The translations under genes were made by a program, and so were the position numbers. 64,000 nt of DNA, taken from NCBI RefSeq assembly GCF_000276665.1, contig NW_004955473.1:9788865-9852864 (forward strand), written 5' to 3'. Below are positions 23,401 through 34,650 of this stretch, in pieces (the stretch's first letter is position 1; each line of letters begins with the position of its first letter). Source of the DNA: Chinchilla lanigera (taxonomy: Eukaryota > Chordata > Mammalia > Rodentia > Chinchillidae). Below the pieces are notes generated by a model. That model was not told the origin of the DNA. It made no database searches and saw only the letters and a list, made by a program, of their open reading frames with translations.

Positions 23401-25599
23401 TCAGTCTATGCTTTATTTTGCTGCCTATAAAATAAGAGTGTTGCACTTCATCAGAAATTTAAATCTGACATCTCATAAACCTTATGTATCCCAAAGACAT
23501 ATGTTCTACATTGCAAAAACTTGATTTATTGTTGGCATTTAAAATTAAGTGATTTCACATAAAATTGTTGATTTCTGTCTTGTCTCCAAGCATTGCAAAG
23601 TCTAAGAACCTTAGGGCAGTATTCCCACATGTCAATAACGATACTAAACTGAGCATTCACACCCCAATTAAATAGGGCATTACTTTCTGGGTTCCAATAG
23701 TCCTTACCAACCCATTGTACAATATCTGACCCATTTCACTCCTTTCTGCTGCTTACAGGACTCACCTAAGAATATGAATTTGTGAAAATGCCCTTCCAAT
23801 TCCAAAGTTTCAGGGCTGAAAATTCATCTTGAATTGTAAGCTTTTAGCTATCAATTTTACAGCCTTAGCTTTATTTGAGTAGTTTTTCTTTCACTTCTTT
23901 TTAATTTTTCTGGTTTAGTAACCATATAAATGATAACCAAAACTCTACAGAACTCTACAGTAGCTCCTTTTTTCCACTTAAAAATATGGTCCATTTCAAT
24001 ACACACATATTTTTGAGTCTTTATGCAGGAGAAAAGTAAAGCATACTAAACATGTTAAAAGTCTCAAGTATGCATAGAAAACAGAAACAATGTAATTAAC
24101 AAGTAATTCATTATGGCAGTTATATTCTGCCAATATGGAAGCATGCTAGCCAGTTTAGGAGTCCACGCTTTAGTTAAGTCTATAATTCACCATAGCTTTA
24201 AAATCCAAGCAATTTATTAACCTAATATAGGTTAGAAGAGACAATCCGGTCATAATACTGAAGGGATGTAGGAAATGATTACTCTCATGAAAATCATTCA
24301 AAGTATAATTATTCTTAAGCACATTATTAAAATGTATTTCTATAATATAAAAGTTTTTATTAGTATTTTGTGATAGAAGATGCCATATGCTGCATTATGT
24401 TAAATTCTTTCTCCATATTTATAAGTTTTATAGAGTTTATTTCATTGCAATAACCAGTGGAATCTCTGGTAGACTCAGAGTGAATTATAGTTGTTTAATG
24501 GTATAGGTACAAGTTGTTTCTTTAGCTCACAGGCCCAGTTATCTGTTCTTGTGGTTGCCCTAGAGCTATCCTTAGGCACAGTAGCCTCTATGCCCAGGAT
24601 ATCTAGCTTGTTGGGTGGTTCATAACCTGTTGTTACTGCTTGATTTCACACAGGTGGAGTAAGATCCGACTCACATAGTGCACTGTGACATGCTTTTCCT
24701 TGTCCCCGCCAAAAATGCCTCCCTGTATAGCCTGTAACAAAATTTTTTGTAATCTCTAGCTTTGAAGAGTCATTTCTCTGGGTTAACTTATTGTTCCCTA
24801 CTCAAAAAAAAAAAAAAACTACTTAGAATGTTTCACATATAAACAGGATTGACATCATTACCACTGTGAAATTTTTTAATCGAATTGCATACCAAAATGT
24901 CATGGTACCTGAGGGAACAGGACACAGAACAGCTAATTCTAAAGGAGAGATAGAAAAATGAGCTCTACATTTTGGGCTTTGGCCAGGAAGCCAATGCCTG
25001 TAATGAAGCTTTATGGTGAAAGCTCTAAACCCGTACATATTTGCTTGGGAGCAGAAGTTTGAGAATAAAGGAAAGGGATGATAAACAGGAAAGTATTAGT
25101 GAAATAAGTTGAAAGTTAAGCTAGTTCCTGCTGCCCCTTCCCTGGGACTAAGCCTCATGCTGTTTCTCATTGATTAGATATAGAAAGACGTCAATTATTA
25201 GTACATATATTTGAGGAATGAGGCATGCTAACTGAAAGATTTGTCAATTAAGACTGAAATACAAAATAAAGATATTAGTGAATTTGCAGATTGTGGAGAG
25301 GGGGCAGACGAAGGGGAAAAGTCAATTCAAAAATGAAGGAAGTGGAAAGAAATATAAAATAATGGAAGAATATTAATTTCCCTATGTAATTTTTGACTTG
25401 AATGTTTCCCATTCTTTATCGACTGCACCAGAGTCTAGGAACTGTACTGTTAACTCCATTTTACTATATTGTAAGAAAATTTCCATAAGACTAATAGTTT
25501 AGGACAGCAAAGATTTGGTATTTTATAGTTCTTTAAAATGTATCTCATTAGGGTAAAATCAAAATATTAGCAAGATTGTGTTCCTTTCTAAAGGTTCTA
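23401..25599. other. Unassigned AT-rich intronic DNA
   Basis: No repeat family or gene is recognised, though single-copy islands may be hidden here. A block at 24480-24740 is less AT-rich, but no family fits. Confidence 0.5.
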
Positions 25600-25960
25600 A
25601 GAGAGAATCAATTTTCTTGTGTTTTCCAAAGCTGCCCATATTCTTTGATTCATGCATGACTTCTCATTCATTTTCCAACCTAGCATATTACATCTCTTTT
25701 TTCCTTCTTCCAACACTGTATCTCTTGTAACTCTTTTCTTCGGCCTCATTCTTTCACTTTTCAGGACCTTTCTGATTACTTTAGTGCAACTAGATAATCT
25801 AGAATAGTCTCTTTATCCTAAGATCAGCCGATTAGTAGCCTTAATTCCAAATGAAACTTTGGTTTCCCTTCGCCTTGTAAGGTAACATACACACAGAAAT
25901 TCACAGATAATTCTGGGGGTTATTATGGTTCTTACAACAAATGTAATAAATATGAACTGT
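25600..25960 (-). mobile_element. MLT1-like MaLR LTR fragment
   Basis: GAATCAATTTTCTTGTGTTTTCCAAAGCTGCCCATATTC is followed by AGATAATCTAGAATAGTCTCTTTATCC and CGCCTTGTAAGGTAACATACACACAG, in the order seen for antisense MLT1-type repeats. Confidence 0.65.
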
Positions 25961-26091
25961 TATGATTAAGACATTGTGTTTGTCACAATGATGTAAATAG
26001 TCTAACATCTTTTAATCCCCGACAAATGCATTCAGAATTACAAATTTTATCTAACTGCACATGTAAGAGACAAACATTGAAGACAGTGATG

Positions 26092-26209
26092 TGAATGTTC
26101 CTTTTTTTTTTTTTTTTTTTTTTTCAGTACCAGGGATTGAGCTCAGGACCTTGCGCTTGCCATGCAGGCGCTTATGCCACTGAGCTATATCCCTAGCCCT
26201 TGAATGTTC
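26092..26209 (-). mobile_element. ID-like SINE with 9-bp duplication
   Basis: A poly-T run is followed by CAGTACCAGGGATTGAGCTCAGGACC and TGAGCTATATCCCTAGCCC. TGAATGTTC flanks it at 26092-26100 and 26201-26209. Confidence 0.93.
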
Positions 26210-26699
26210 TAAAATAAAGCAAAGTTATGCCAGGATATTTTCAATAAGTGGAGGGTTAGATGAGAACACAATATTAGATGAAGTGGCTTTCGAGGCCAAA
26301 CAGATTAAAGTAGAGCCTAGAAGGATTTGTTCATTAAAGAAATGTTTATTGGAAGTAATTATTTGGAATGGTACATAAAGCATGTATAAAAATTCAATGA
26401 CATTTTTAGATTACTATTATTTCTAAACTTGAAAAGTAAGTAGACAACAATAATAATACAAAGGATTTGCATAATATACTTATGAAGCTTTAATTAATAT
26501 TTTCACAAAGGCATAGAATTACATATTCTAATGCAAAAGAATTCGCATTCATATTTTGTGTCCCTGAACCTATTCCAACAATTGCACATGTATTTAATGA
26601 AAATTTAAATAAATCCTCAAGTTGAGAACTAACATTTTGCATTCTCTGACATGAATTCTATAAACCTAGAAATTAAGAAATTAAAGATGATTAAAAGTG

Positions 26700-26803
26700 A
26701 ACTGAATAAACTTTTTTTGAGTACTGGGAATTAAACTCTGGACCTTGCGCTTGTCAGGCAGGCATTGTGCCACTGAGTTGTGTCCCTGTCTCAACTGAAA
26801 AAA
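26700..26803 (-). mobile_element. Older ID-like SINE
   Basis: TTTTTTTGAGTACTGGGAATTAAACTCTGGACC and CACTGAGTTGTGTCCC mark a diverged copy. AACTGAA(T/A)AAA repeats at 26700-26710 and 26793-26803. Confidence 0.88.
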
Positions 26804-27605
26804 TTTGAAAGCAGAATTTTGGAAAGTGAGTTGTAGATAAAAGAAGAAATTATAACAATTAAAAAACAAGTGAAGTTACTTTAAAAAAATGAAATGATGT
26901 GTCTAAACCATGCACAAAGTAAAATTTATAGTGCTGTAAATTTAAAGAAATATTAAAAGTTATTTAATTCAGTGAAAAATTTTATATTAATATTAATCGT
27001 AAAATTTAAATGTGGAATTACCAATGCCAAAACCTGGCCTGTGAAAGCAGGTACAGAATGGAGGAATTTTTTCCACATTGAAACATATACTGATAAATTT
27101 CATGAACTCCAAGGATAAAGAGAAAAAAATTTCTGGCCTCCTTGCAGAAGGAATAACTTACCTACAAGCTAAAATATTGAAGTTGTTATTGGTTTTCTCA
27201 TTTATATGATGGAAGCTAAAGGTTATAGAAAAGCATCTGGAAATTTTAAAGTGAAAAGCACTGCAAAATGTAAGCATCTTATTACCCAATCAGCGTATCA
27301 TTTCCCCATTTAGGTCAGAAATAGGCCTGAAGATATACAATAATTCAAAAAGTGCATCACTGTCATATACAAGTGAAAAAATATATTTGGGAAGAAATTC
27401 AAACCATACAATAAATGAAGCAAAAACCCAGGCCTGGAGATGAGTGAAGAACTACTGAACTTTGATCCTTGCTAAAATAATTAAATCCTAATAGAAGAGT
27501 AGGTTGCCTTGGATAAAGCATCACACAAGAATTCTTTAAACAGAAAGGGTATTTTATAAGGTAAATATTATTATATTGTAAAACAAATTTGTCCATTAGA
27601 AATAC
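26804..27605. other. Unassigned AT-rich
   Basis: No feature recognised. Confidence 0.5.
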
Positions 27606-28302
27606 ATTAGAAGGCTTACCCTTGTCCTCTGTTTAGTTTTCCATAGTTTCATTTACATACGCAAAGCCAAAGGTTGGTCCGTAAAACACTATTCTTGTCC
27701 CCAAAGCACAAGAATAGTGATGTTGGCAATTTGAATATGCCAAAAAGAAAATGTAAATGTAGCCATGGTCCAAAAATATTACTGGAAAATTCTAGAAATA
27801 AGCCACTTATGAGTTTTAAATTGCATATCATTCTAAATAATGTTATTAAACATCACTCTGTCACTTTATATCCTTCCTGGGACATAAGTCATCTATTTGT
27901 CTAGCATACTCATGCTGTATATGGTACTTAGCCATTAATCACTTAGGATGCTTCTTGGTTATCATAACATCTATCTTGGTATCACAGTGCTTGTGTTCAA
28001 GTAAGATTTATTTTATTAACATTGTCCCAAATGCACAAGACTAGTGACGTTGGCAATTTAAGTACCTATAACAACAAGAAACTGTATAGTGTTTCCATTA
28101 AGTGTACTTTTATATTTTATTTTACTATTAGTCATTAATCTCTTGTTGTGTTTAATTTATAAATAAATTTTATTGCAGGAACATATGTATAGGAAAAAGC
28201 ATAGCAGGTATAGTGCTTTGGACTGTCCAATGTTTTGGGTATCCGTTGGAGGACTTAGAAGATGTCCTTGCAGATAAGAAGGGACTACTGTCATATATGT
28301 AA
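27606..28302 (+). mobile_element. Internally deleted Tigger/pogo-type DNA transposon
   Basis: The left end (TTGTCCTCTGTTTAGTTTTCCATAGTTTCATTTAC) and right end (GCAGATAAGAAGGGACTACTGTC) fit the degenerate inverted ends of Tigger elements. Internal landmarks are TCCAAAAATATTACTGGAAAATTCTAGAAATAAG, TATCACAGTGCTTGTGTTCAAGTAAG and the transposase start region (CACAAGACTAGTGACGTTGGCAA). Almost all of the transposase gene is missing. A second copy of the transposase-start motif lies at 27699-27741. Confidence 0.75.
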
Positions 28303-29555
28303 TTTTAAATTAAATGGTTTTTGTAGTCATGTTTGAAAAACTAAAAAAGACATAGGTGAAATTAGTTATATACTTTATTTAAATATAGAAAATGTTATCA
28401 CTTCAAGGTACAGTCACCACAAAAATCAATAATGAGCTGTTTTACATTCTGTTTCCATGCTATCTTAGAAATCCCACATAATTTGCATTTGCCATGCATC
28501 TCAATTTAGACTAGCCACCTTTTATGTACTTTATAGTCGCATGTCACTCTTGGCTACCTTATTGGATAGCAAAAGTCTATTACTAAATACTAAACCATGT
28601 CAACAAAGTACAAGAATTAGAGGTGAGAAGAAAAGGGGAAAGTGACAAGATCTTGAAGATCTCATGGGATTAGCAAGAGAAGTGAAAAGTGTAAGGAATG
28701 TGGCTTTGTAGAGGTAACAATAATAGTAAAAGGAACCAACTTGGATGAGGAGCAATAAGGCACTAGTTAATTAATTAATGACATTTATAACATAGAATGC
28801 TGCCAGATGTCAAAGTACTGAGTTAGACGCGTATTCTATCCTAAAGGAGCATCTATAATATATTGCCATATAAAACAAATGTAGTATAATGCACAAAATA
28901 CTCCATGTAGATAAAAATATATGAAGTCTTTTCATATGTCTTTATTTATATATTTGTATATTCTTATGGGCCTGTGGAAAAACAAGGAAAGATACCCTTC
29001 TGTCATGACAAAATTGGAGCAGGCAGATATGGAATTCTCCATTAATTTTGTCTTTTTAAACATTAATACAATAAATATTTAACAACATCCAAGAAAAACA
29101 TACAGTAAGTCTGTATTGTTTGGATTGGCATAGTGAGGGATTTGGGGTAGTTTCTAAAGTATATAATATAAATGAGAGTGCTAAGAAAGACAAATAGCAG
29201 TAGATACTGATGCATGAAAAGGATTTGATCTCTCTTGACAGAGTCAGGCAAAGCTTGAGGAGTGACATTAAGGGAAAATAGAAATGAGGCTTTTTTTCTT
29301 TTTAAATCTCATTATATAGAAGGCCTTCTGAAGCCAAGCAAAAAACCCAGAGTGCATGAGAGAAAAAACAAACTAATAGATCTGACATCATGAGAATTGA
29401 ATACTTATAAAGAACAGCAAGGGAAAAGAAATTGGTTAAAAGATAATATTTGATATATACACAATTATGTACACAAATAGAACATTTCATATGAAAGGCA
29501 GTAGCTACATGTTTTTAAACTTTTAACTTAGAAAAGAAAAAACAGTGCTAATATC
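28303..29555. other. Unassigned AT-rich intronic DNA
   Basis: No repeat or gene is securely recognised. A faint L2-like look around 28620-28860 is too weak to call. Confidence 0.45.
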
Positions 29556-29559
29556 CTAT

Positions 29560-30430
29560 GTTAGTAAAGTTGTAAGGAGGCTGATTTTTGTGTGTACCGT
29601 TGGTGGAAATGTAAATTAGAGCAACTTTGGTAGCGTCATTTGTGAGAATCTAAGAAAACTCAAAAGGTTTGGCCTCTGTGACCGAGCGATCAGACTTTGA
29701 AGAATTTATCTTAAAAAAAGAATAGTAAGACTATAGAAAGATGTATATAAAAGGATGGTCATTCAACATTGCCTTATTTTATAAAAGTAAATAATTGGCA
29801 ATGACCAAAATGTATGTGTCTGTTGTGAAACAAAAGGGAACTGCTCAAAAGGAAAGAACAACTGGGATGAGGCAAAAGAAAGGGGAAAATTATGTATATG
29901 TATATACACAGGATAGATAACGTAGTAGTACTACTGACTTTTATTGCTCTATAGAGAGGAACAGTAAGTGCTTAAGTGTTTGATCAATCTTACATGTCTA
30001 TATTTGTTTATCTGAGCATCCAATTTGAAGATATCAATATGTAATACAGCAACCATTGTTAATTTCCTATCACCTTATCTGAAATTCTGTATTGCTTCAC
30101 TCATTTTTGTGTTTTTAAATGTATGTGTGTTTGTTAATATGTTTTCATTCTTTTATCATTAAAATTAAAAAAACAATATGTATGGATCTAGCTCAGTAAA
30201 TTATGGTAGCCTTAGACAATGGCATTTGTTATAAATATTTAGAAGAATGAAGTATATCTATATATTCTGCCATGGAGAACCATCTATCACATACTATTGT
30301 GAATGAATTTCAGAGCAATATGCATAATATAATCCCAGTTTTATAAAAATACAAAAGTGTGTTTATTTGTCTATGCATGTATGTGTTTTCTGCATTTTTC
30401 AAATAAAAACAATACAAATGCAATAAAGTT
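29560..30430 (+). mobile_element. Ancient L1M fragment, split
   Basis: GTTGGTGGAAATGTAAATTAGAGCAACTTTGGTAGC and CAATGACCAAAATGTATGTGTC precede an insertion at about 29840-30180. After it come TTTAGAAGAATGAAGTATATCTATATATTCTGCCATGGAGAACC and ATAATCCCAGTTTTATAAAAATAC, the next L1M landmarks in order. Confidence 0.7.
29930..30175 (-). repeat. Unclassified repeat, copy 3, with body inverted relative to tail
   Basis: The body 29934-30096 matches 14428-14600 in reverse complement (TTGATCAATCTTACATG, CAATTTGAAGATATCAATATGTAATA, CCATTGTTAATTTCCTATCACC). The tail 30104-30174 (TTTTTGTGTTTTTAAATG, TTTGTTAATATGTTTTC) matches 14610-14686 in direct orientation. Strand is given for the body. Confidence 0.8.
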
Positions 30431-30889
30431 TCAGTCAGCATTATGCCTAGGGAACAAAAACTTCTAATTAATCCATATTTATTGATTTAGAGTCAATGGT
30501 ATTTTTATTTCTTCTTTAATTATTGAAAATCTTCCTACAATTACTCCTTTTCTATTTGTGTGAAATCTAAGAATCATTTTTGAACCTTTATTGTTGGGAT
30601 TCAGTGACTTATGTTCATCATTAAGAATAGCTGTTCTCTTTGTCTAGAATCTTTATCATAGTGTCAGTTATATTTGTAGAACTAGGATTCATATCCAGGT
30701 CTCTCTGATACAAAGGGTTTTTTTTTCTTTTGCTTTTGCTTCCTCCTCCTTGTAGTAGAATGCTAGAGAATAAATAAGAAATTTGCTTAAAAACTTAGTT
30801 TCTTGAGATACAACAATTAAGGTTCTCAGTATTCATTAGTTAGTTTACAAAAGAACAGAATCAATAAAACTTTGGGTTCTCCCTATGAC

Positions 30890-31230
30890 ACTTCCTGATC
30901 CCCAACTTCTTTCTTCATTTGCCTTAGTGGTAACCATTATCTTGAATTGTGATTATCATTGTTTTGTTTTTTAGAGTTTTTTCACATATATATATATATA
31001 TACCCTTAAACAGCGTATTGCTTGGTTTTGCATATTTGCAATTTTAAGCATATATAATTATACATTTTTTTCTGAGAAGTGCTTTTTGTGTGATTCACCC
31101 ATATCAGTATGTATAGATAATTCTTTTATTTTTAAGGTTATATAATATTACTATGATGTATGACTGTATCTTAATTTCATTATTCTGTAATTTTTTGAAT
31201 ATCATGGTACAGCTTTAAGTAAATGGTAAT
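30890..31230 (-). mobile_element. Possible decayed L1M 3' fragment
   Basis: TTGCTTGGTTTTGCATATTTGC, GTGTGATTCACCCATATCAGTATGTA and GGTTATATAATATTACTATGATG resemble antisense L1M. It includes a short (AT)n run at 30987-31003. Confidence 0.4.
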
Positions 31231-31269
31231 ATTCTGCATATCACAAACTACCACGGAGATACATAACCC

Positions 31270-31600
31270 TTATTATCTTTGGCCTCAATCTAGCAGTGGG
31301 TGGAAGAAACAGACAAACCAAAGAATTACGACAAGGCGTTCAATAATATGTATTATAATAAAAATCTAAATAGAAGACTGGGAAGGTATACAAAAGGACC
31401 AGATTTCCTCTGGTTACATCAAGCCACTGAGAAGAAATAATTTTAAGTGATCTTGGAAGAATGGAGTGAGCCTTCAAGAGGCGGATGTAAGGAAGTAGAT
31501 ATTTCAATGCAGAGAATCACTTGAGCAGAAGCATGCATATAAGATCATGCAAAGATGTGGCTGGAGAGCAGATGCCCTGGATGTGCAGATAACCTAGTCT
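31270..31600 (-). mobile_element. Probable antisense L2 fragment
   Basis: AGTGATCTTGGAAGAATGGAGTGAGCC, TTGAGCAGAAGCATGCATATAAGATCATGC and ATGTGGCTGGAGAGCAG fit the reverse-complement L2 order. Confidence 0.55.
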
Positions 31601-31669
31601 CAGTAGGAACAGATCTACGATCAAATTCCTGGTCCATTGAAAATTAAAAAAAAAAATGTTGATGTTACT

Positions 31670-31840
31670 TATCTTGACAGGTTACTTGAGTTAACCTTTC
31701 ATCTGTAAATATGCTACTTACTTCTCTGTGTCATTTTGATAATTATATCTTTAAATGGGAAGTGTATTTAAAGGGCTTAGCACAGTGTCTGACACAAAGT
31801 AGGCATTTACTTAATGAAGAGCACTGATTAAGGATCAGGT
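31670..31840 (+). mobile_element. MIR fragment
   Basis: TTACTTGAGTTAACCTTTCATCTGTAAATATG leads to GGGCTTAGCACAGTGTCTGACACAAAGTAGGCATTTACTTAATG. Confidence 0.75.
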
Positions 31841-32404
31841 TCTGCCACTGATCTTTGGAGTGTGGAAGTGATACAAAAAGGAACAGTTTAAAATCCCAAG
31901 GCTAAGATAATCTCTGTGGAGTTAAGAAATGAGGTAAAGACGTCCTTTAGCAGAGAGCTGATCATGAAGATATCTTCCTAATCCATCTCCAGGCTGTTCT
32001 GCTGATTGCTTTTCTAATTATTCAAGGCTGACTACAAATGGTAGAAACCAACTTCAACCTCCTTAGGAAAAAATATTTGTTCAACGTACTTAACCAAGCA
32101 TCAAGATTGACAGAGACTTAGGGAAAGGTGAAAGACAGGCTGGGGCTATGGACTTGAACTCTGCCAAGAATTTCTCTTCCACCTTACTCTTTCCTCAGGT
32201 CGGCTTCATTATTCACAAGACTGACACCTGTCTACTGATGACTGCTCTGGCTCAGTACCATAGCTTATCTAGCTGAAAGGAAAGTGATTCTCCACTATTG
32301 CCTTTCAGGAGACATTTAAAAAATAGACAAGAAGTTAAATCTAGACTGGCCTACCCTATGTCCCATATCAATATCTATGCTTTCTACTAATAAGGAAAGA
32401 AACT

Positions 32405-32970
32405 CATCCCTTACTCCGTTTTGTATTGCTGTAGCACAATACCATAGATTGGGAAATTTCTAGTGAAAAGAAATTCATTATCTTACACTTATTGAAGCTA
32501 AGAAGTTCAACATCAAGTTGTTGGCTTCTGGCAAGAGCCTTGTTGTTGCAAGATTACATCGCTAAAAGCAAAAATGACGGAAGAGAGAGTTACAATAGAT
32601 GAAAGAAGAGAGACACACGAAGAAGAAAAAGAATGAGAAGCAGGAGAAAAAAGGAGAAAGAAGGAGGAGAAAGAGAAAAGAGAGTGGAGGAGAAGAGAAA
32701 GAAGGAGGAGGATGAAGGAGAAGGAGAAAGAAAAGGGGGGAAGGGAGAAGTGAGGAGAGGAGAGGATAAAGAAAGCAAAATTTGCCATTTTGTAACACAT
32801 CTACCTCCATGATAATGATCCCACCCTCATGCTCATTTAATCAGTTGATTCATGAGGGGAAAGTCCTATGGCTTAATCACCTTTTAAAGACCTCACCTCT
32901 TAAGAATGCTACAATGACAAGTAAACTTTAACATAAATTGTGAAGCAAAGAGATATTCAAGCCGTAGCAG
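32405..32970 (-). mobile_element. MaLR-type LTR carrying a long purine tract
   Basis: TCCGTTTTGTATTGCTGTAGCACAATACC, then GAAAAGAAATTCATTATCTTACAC, marks the antisense polyadenylation end. Beyond the purine tract come TGATCCCACCCTCATGCTC and TTTTAAAGACCTCACCTC, from the other LTR half. Confidence 0.7.
32600..32780. repeat. (GA/GGA/GAAA)-rich polypurine tract
   Basis: About 180 bp are nearly all purine on the + strand with only scattered interruptions. The complementary strand gives several spurious serine/phenylalanine/leucine-rich open frames. Confidence 0.95.
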
Positions 32971-33529
32971 ATGGGATGGTAAGATGGTCCAGATTGGATT
33001 AGGTTTTTATCCCTTCAACAACCAGTGACCGACTGCTATAAAAAACTGTATTCTTTTCAGATCAGAAGTTTACAATGAGATTAAAAGGAATGGTTTCCTC
33101 AAAGATGAGAGACTGTACTATTGAAATGTTCACTGGGAGAAATCACTGGGCGCTCATTTTTCCAACACTTGGCAGTTCCACTGGGCAGAAAGCTTTCCAA
33201 ATATGGGTGATTTAGAGATACTGACAGTAGGGACAGGTATTTAGAAGCATCAAACTGAAATGGAGGATACAAACACAGTTGGAATAGAAGCAATTTTTCA
33301 CAGACAATTCTGAACAAACACCAGCAGCTCTCTTTTGCCTATTCATTACATATCGAAATACTTAATATTTTAGGTTCTGCATTTAAATCCTCTAAACCCA
33401 CTAGACTAGTATATTTACTGAGCAAAGAGCCCTGTGTTGAAGCTACACACGTGCTATAACCAGTCCTCCAGATACATCCTCATTCCTCTGTGCTGATGCT
33501 TTCATCTTTGTGTAGAATGCTTTTGCAGT
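32971..33529. other. Unassigned
   Basis: No feature recognised. Confidence 0.5.
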
Positions 33530-34160
33530 GCACTTCTTAATTCACCAAACATTTACTTACGCTTCTATGTGAAAAATGTTTTGTGTACTGGATATTCAAT
33601 GGTGAACAAGATAGACATGGTCCCTGACCTCAAGTAATTTACACCTTCGACAGTCAATACTTAATTATTCTAACTGACCTATAATTATAATTGTTATTAG
33701 CAGTGTGGAGAAAAGCTCAGTTGGGCCTGGAGGGTTAAGGAAGTGAGATGAAATCTGAAAGATAAGATTTAACTAAGTAAGGAGATGGAAGAGACAGGAA
33801 AAAGCGGGGAAAAAAAAGTACATATCTCATGAGTTGAAAAGAGGACTGCATATTGGAGAAAGTGGAAGAATTACCACGTTTCTGGAGCAAAAGATTAATA
33901 GCTCAGAGAAGTTGAGAGGAAGCCATATAATACAGGTCCTTGTACAGCTTGTTGAGGAGTTTGGTGTTTATCCTAAACGTGATGGGAAAATTTAAAGGCG
34001 GTGATGTGATTAGTTTTATCATCTCTCTACCAGCATTGAAAAGGAATGACTAGAGAGGGACAAGATTAGGTGCACAGACTAGTTAATTGCAGTCATCTAG
34101 GCCAAAGACTATTGAACATGAAAATGAAAAGAACTAGATAGGTTCAAAGTATAATTAAGA
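33530..34160 (-). mobile_element. Antisense L2
   Basis: AACATTTACTTACGCTTCTATGTG, ATGGTGAACAAGATAGACATGGTCCCTGACCTCAAG, then AGGTCCTTGTACAGCTTGTTGAGGAGTTTGGTGTTTATCC and GGTGATGTGATTAG follow the reverse-complement L2 order over 600 bp. Confidence 0.8.
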
Positions 34161-34399
34161 GATACAATGATGAGATTCAATGTTGTGTTAAAGATGGGAG
34201 GTGACTCTTAGGTTGCTGACCTGTGTAAATGAGTGTGGTAGCTTTATTGGCTGAAAAGTTATGCCATGAGCAGGATAACATTTGGAAATATTGATAATAT
34301 TAGCTTTGCATATTTTCTTTTTCATTTGAGATATCTTTTAAATAGTTTAAGTTAGATGACAAATGAACATTAGATATAAAATACAGAGCACAATATCTG

Positions 34400-34650
34400 G
34401 GTCTAAATTATCCTTTTCTGCTCATTTAAACCTTACTAATTATCAAATTTTGCTTAATCTCCCACATCCACAAATTACCACCTACCCATTTTTCCATCCT
34501 GATCTTCCTCTCCTCTGTGCTCTCTCCTATTGGTCATTACTCAGACCACCATTAAACTCCAGGTGTGTTTTCTACCACATACTTGTATATGGGGATGTCT
34601 TGTTTCCATAACTAGAAATTAAGTTCCTTGAAATTAGTGATCCATATTGG
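34400..34650 (+). mobile_element. Possible L2 fragment
   Basis: A pyrimidine-rich block (CCTGATCTTCCTCTCCTCTGTGC) is followed by CATAACTAGAAATTAAGTTCCTTGAAATTAGTGATCC, like the L2 terminal segment. Confidence 0.45.

Noticed and set aside
27674..27904. 76-codon frame resembling a transposase start
   Set aside because: Only the displaced start motif is present and the catalytic region is deleted, so it is not a gene.
32513..32810. Three minus-strand serine/leucine/phenylalanine-rich open frames
   Set aside because: They are the complement of a purine simple repeat.
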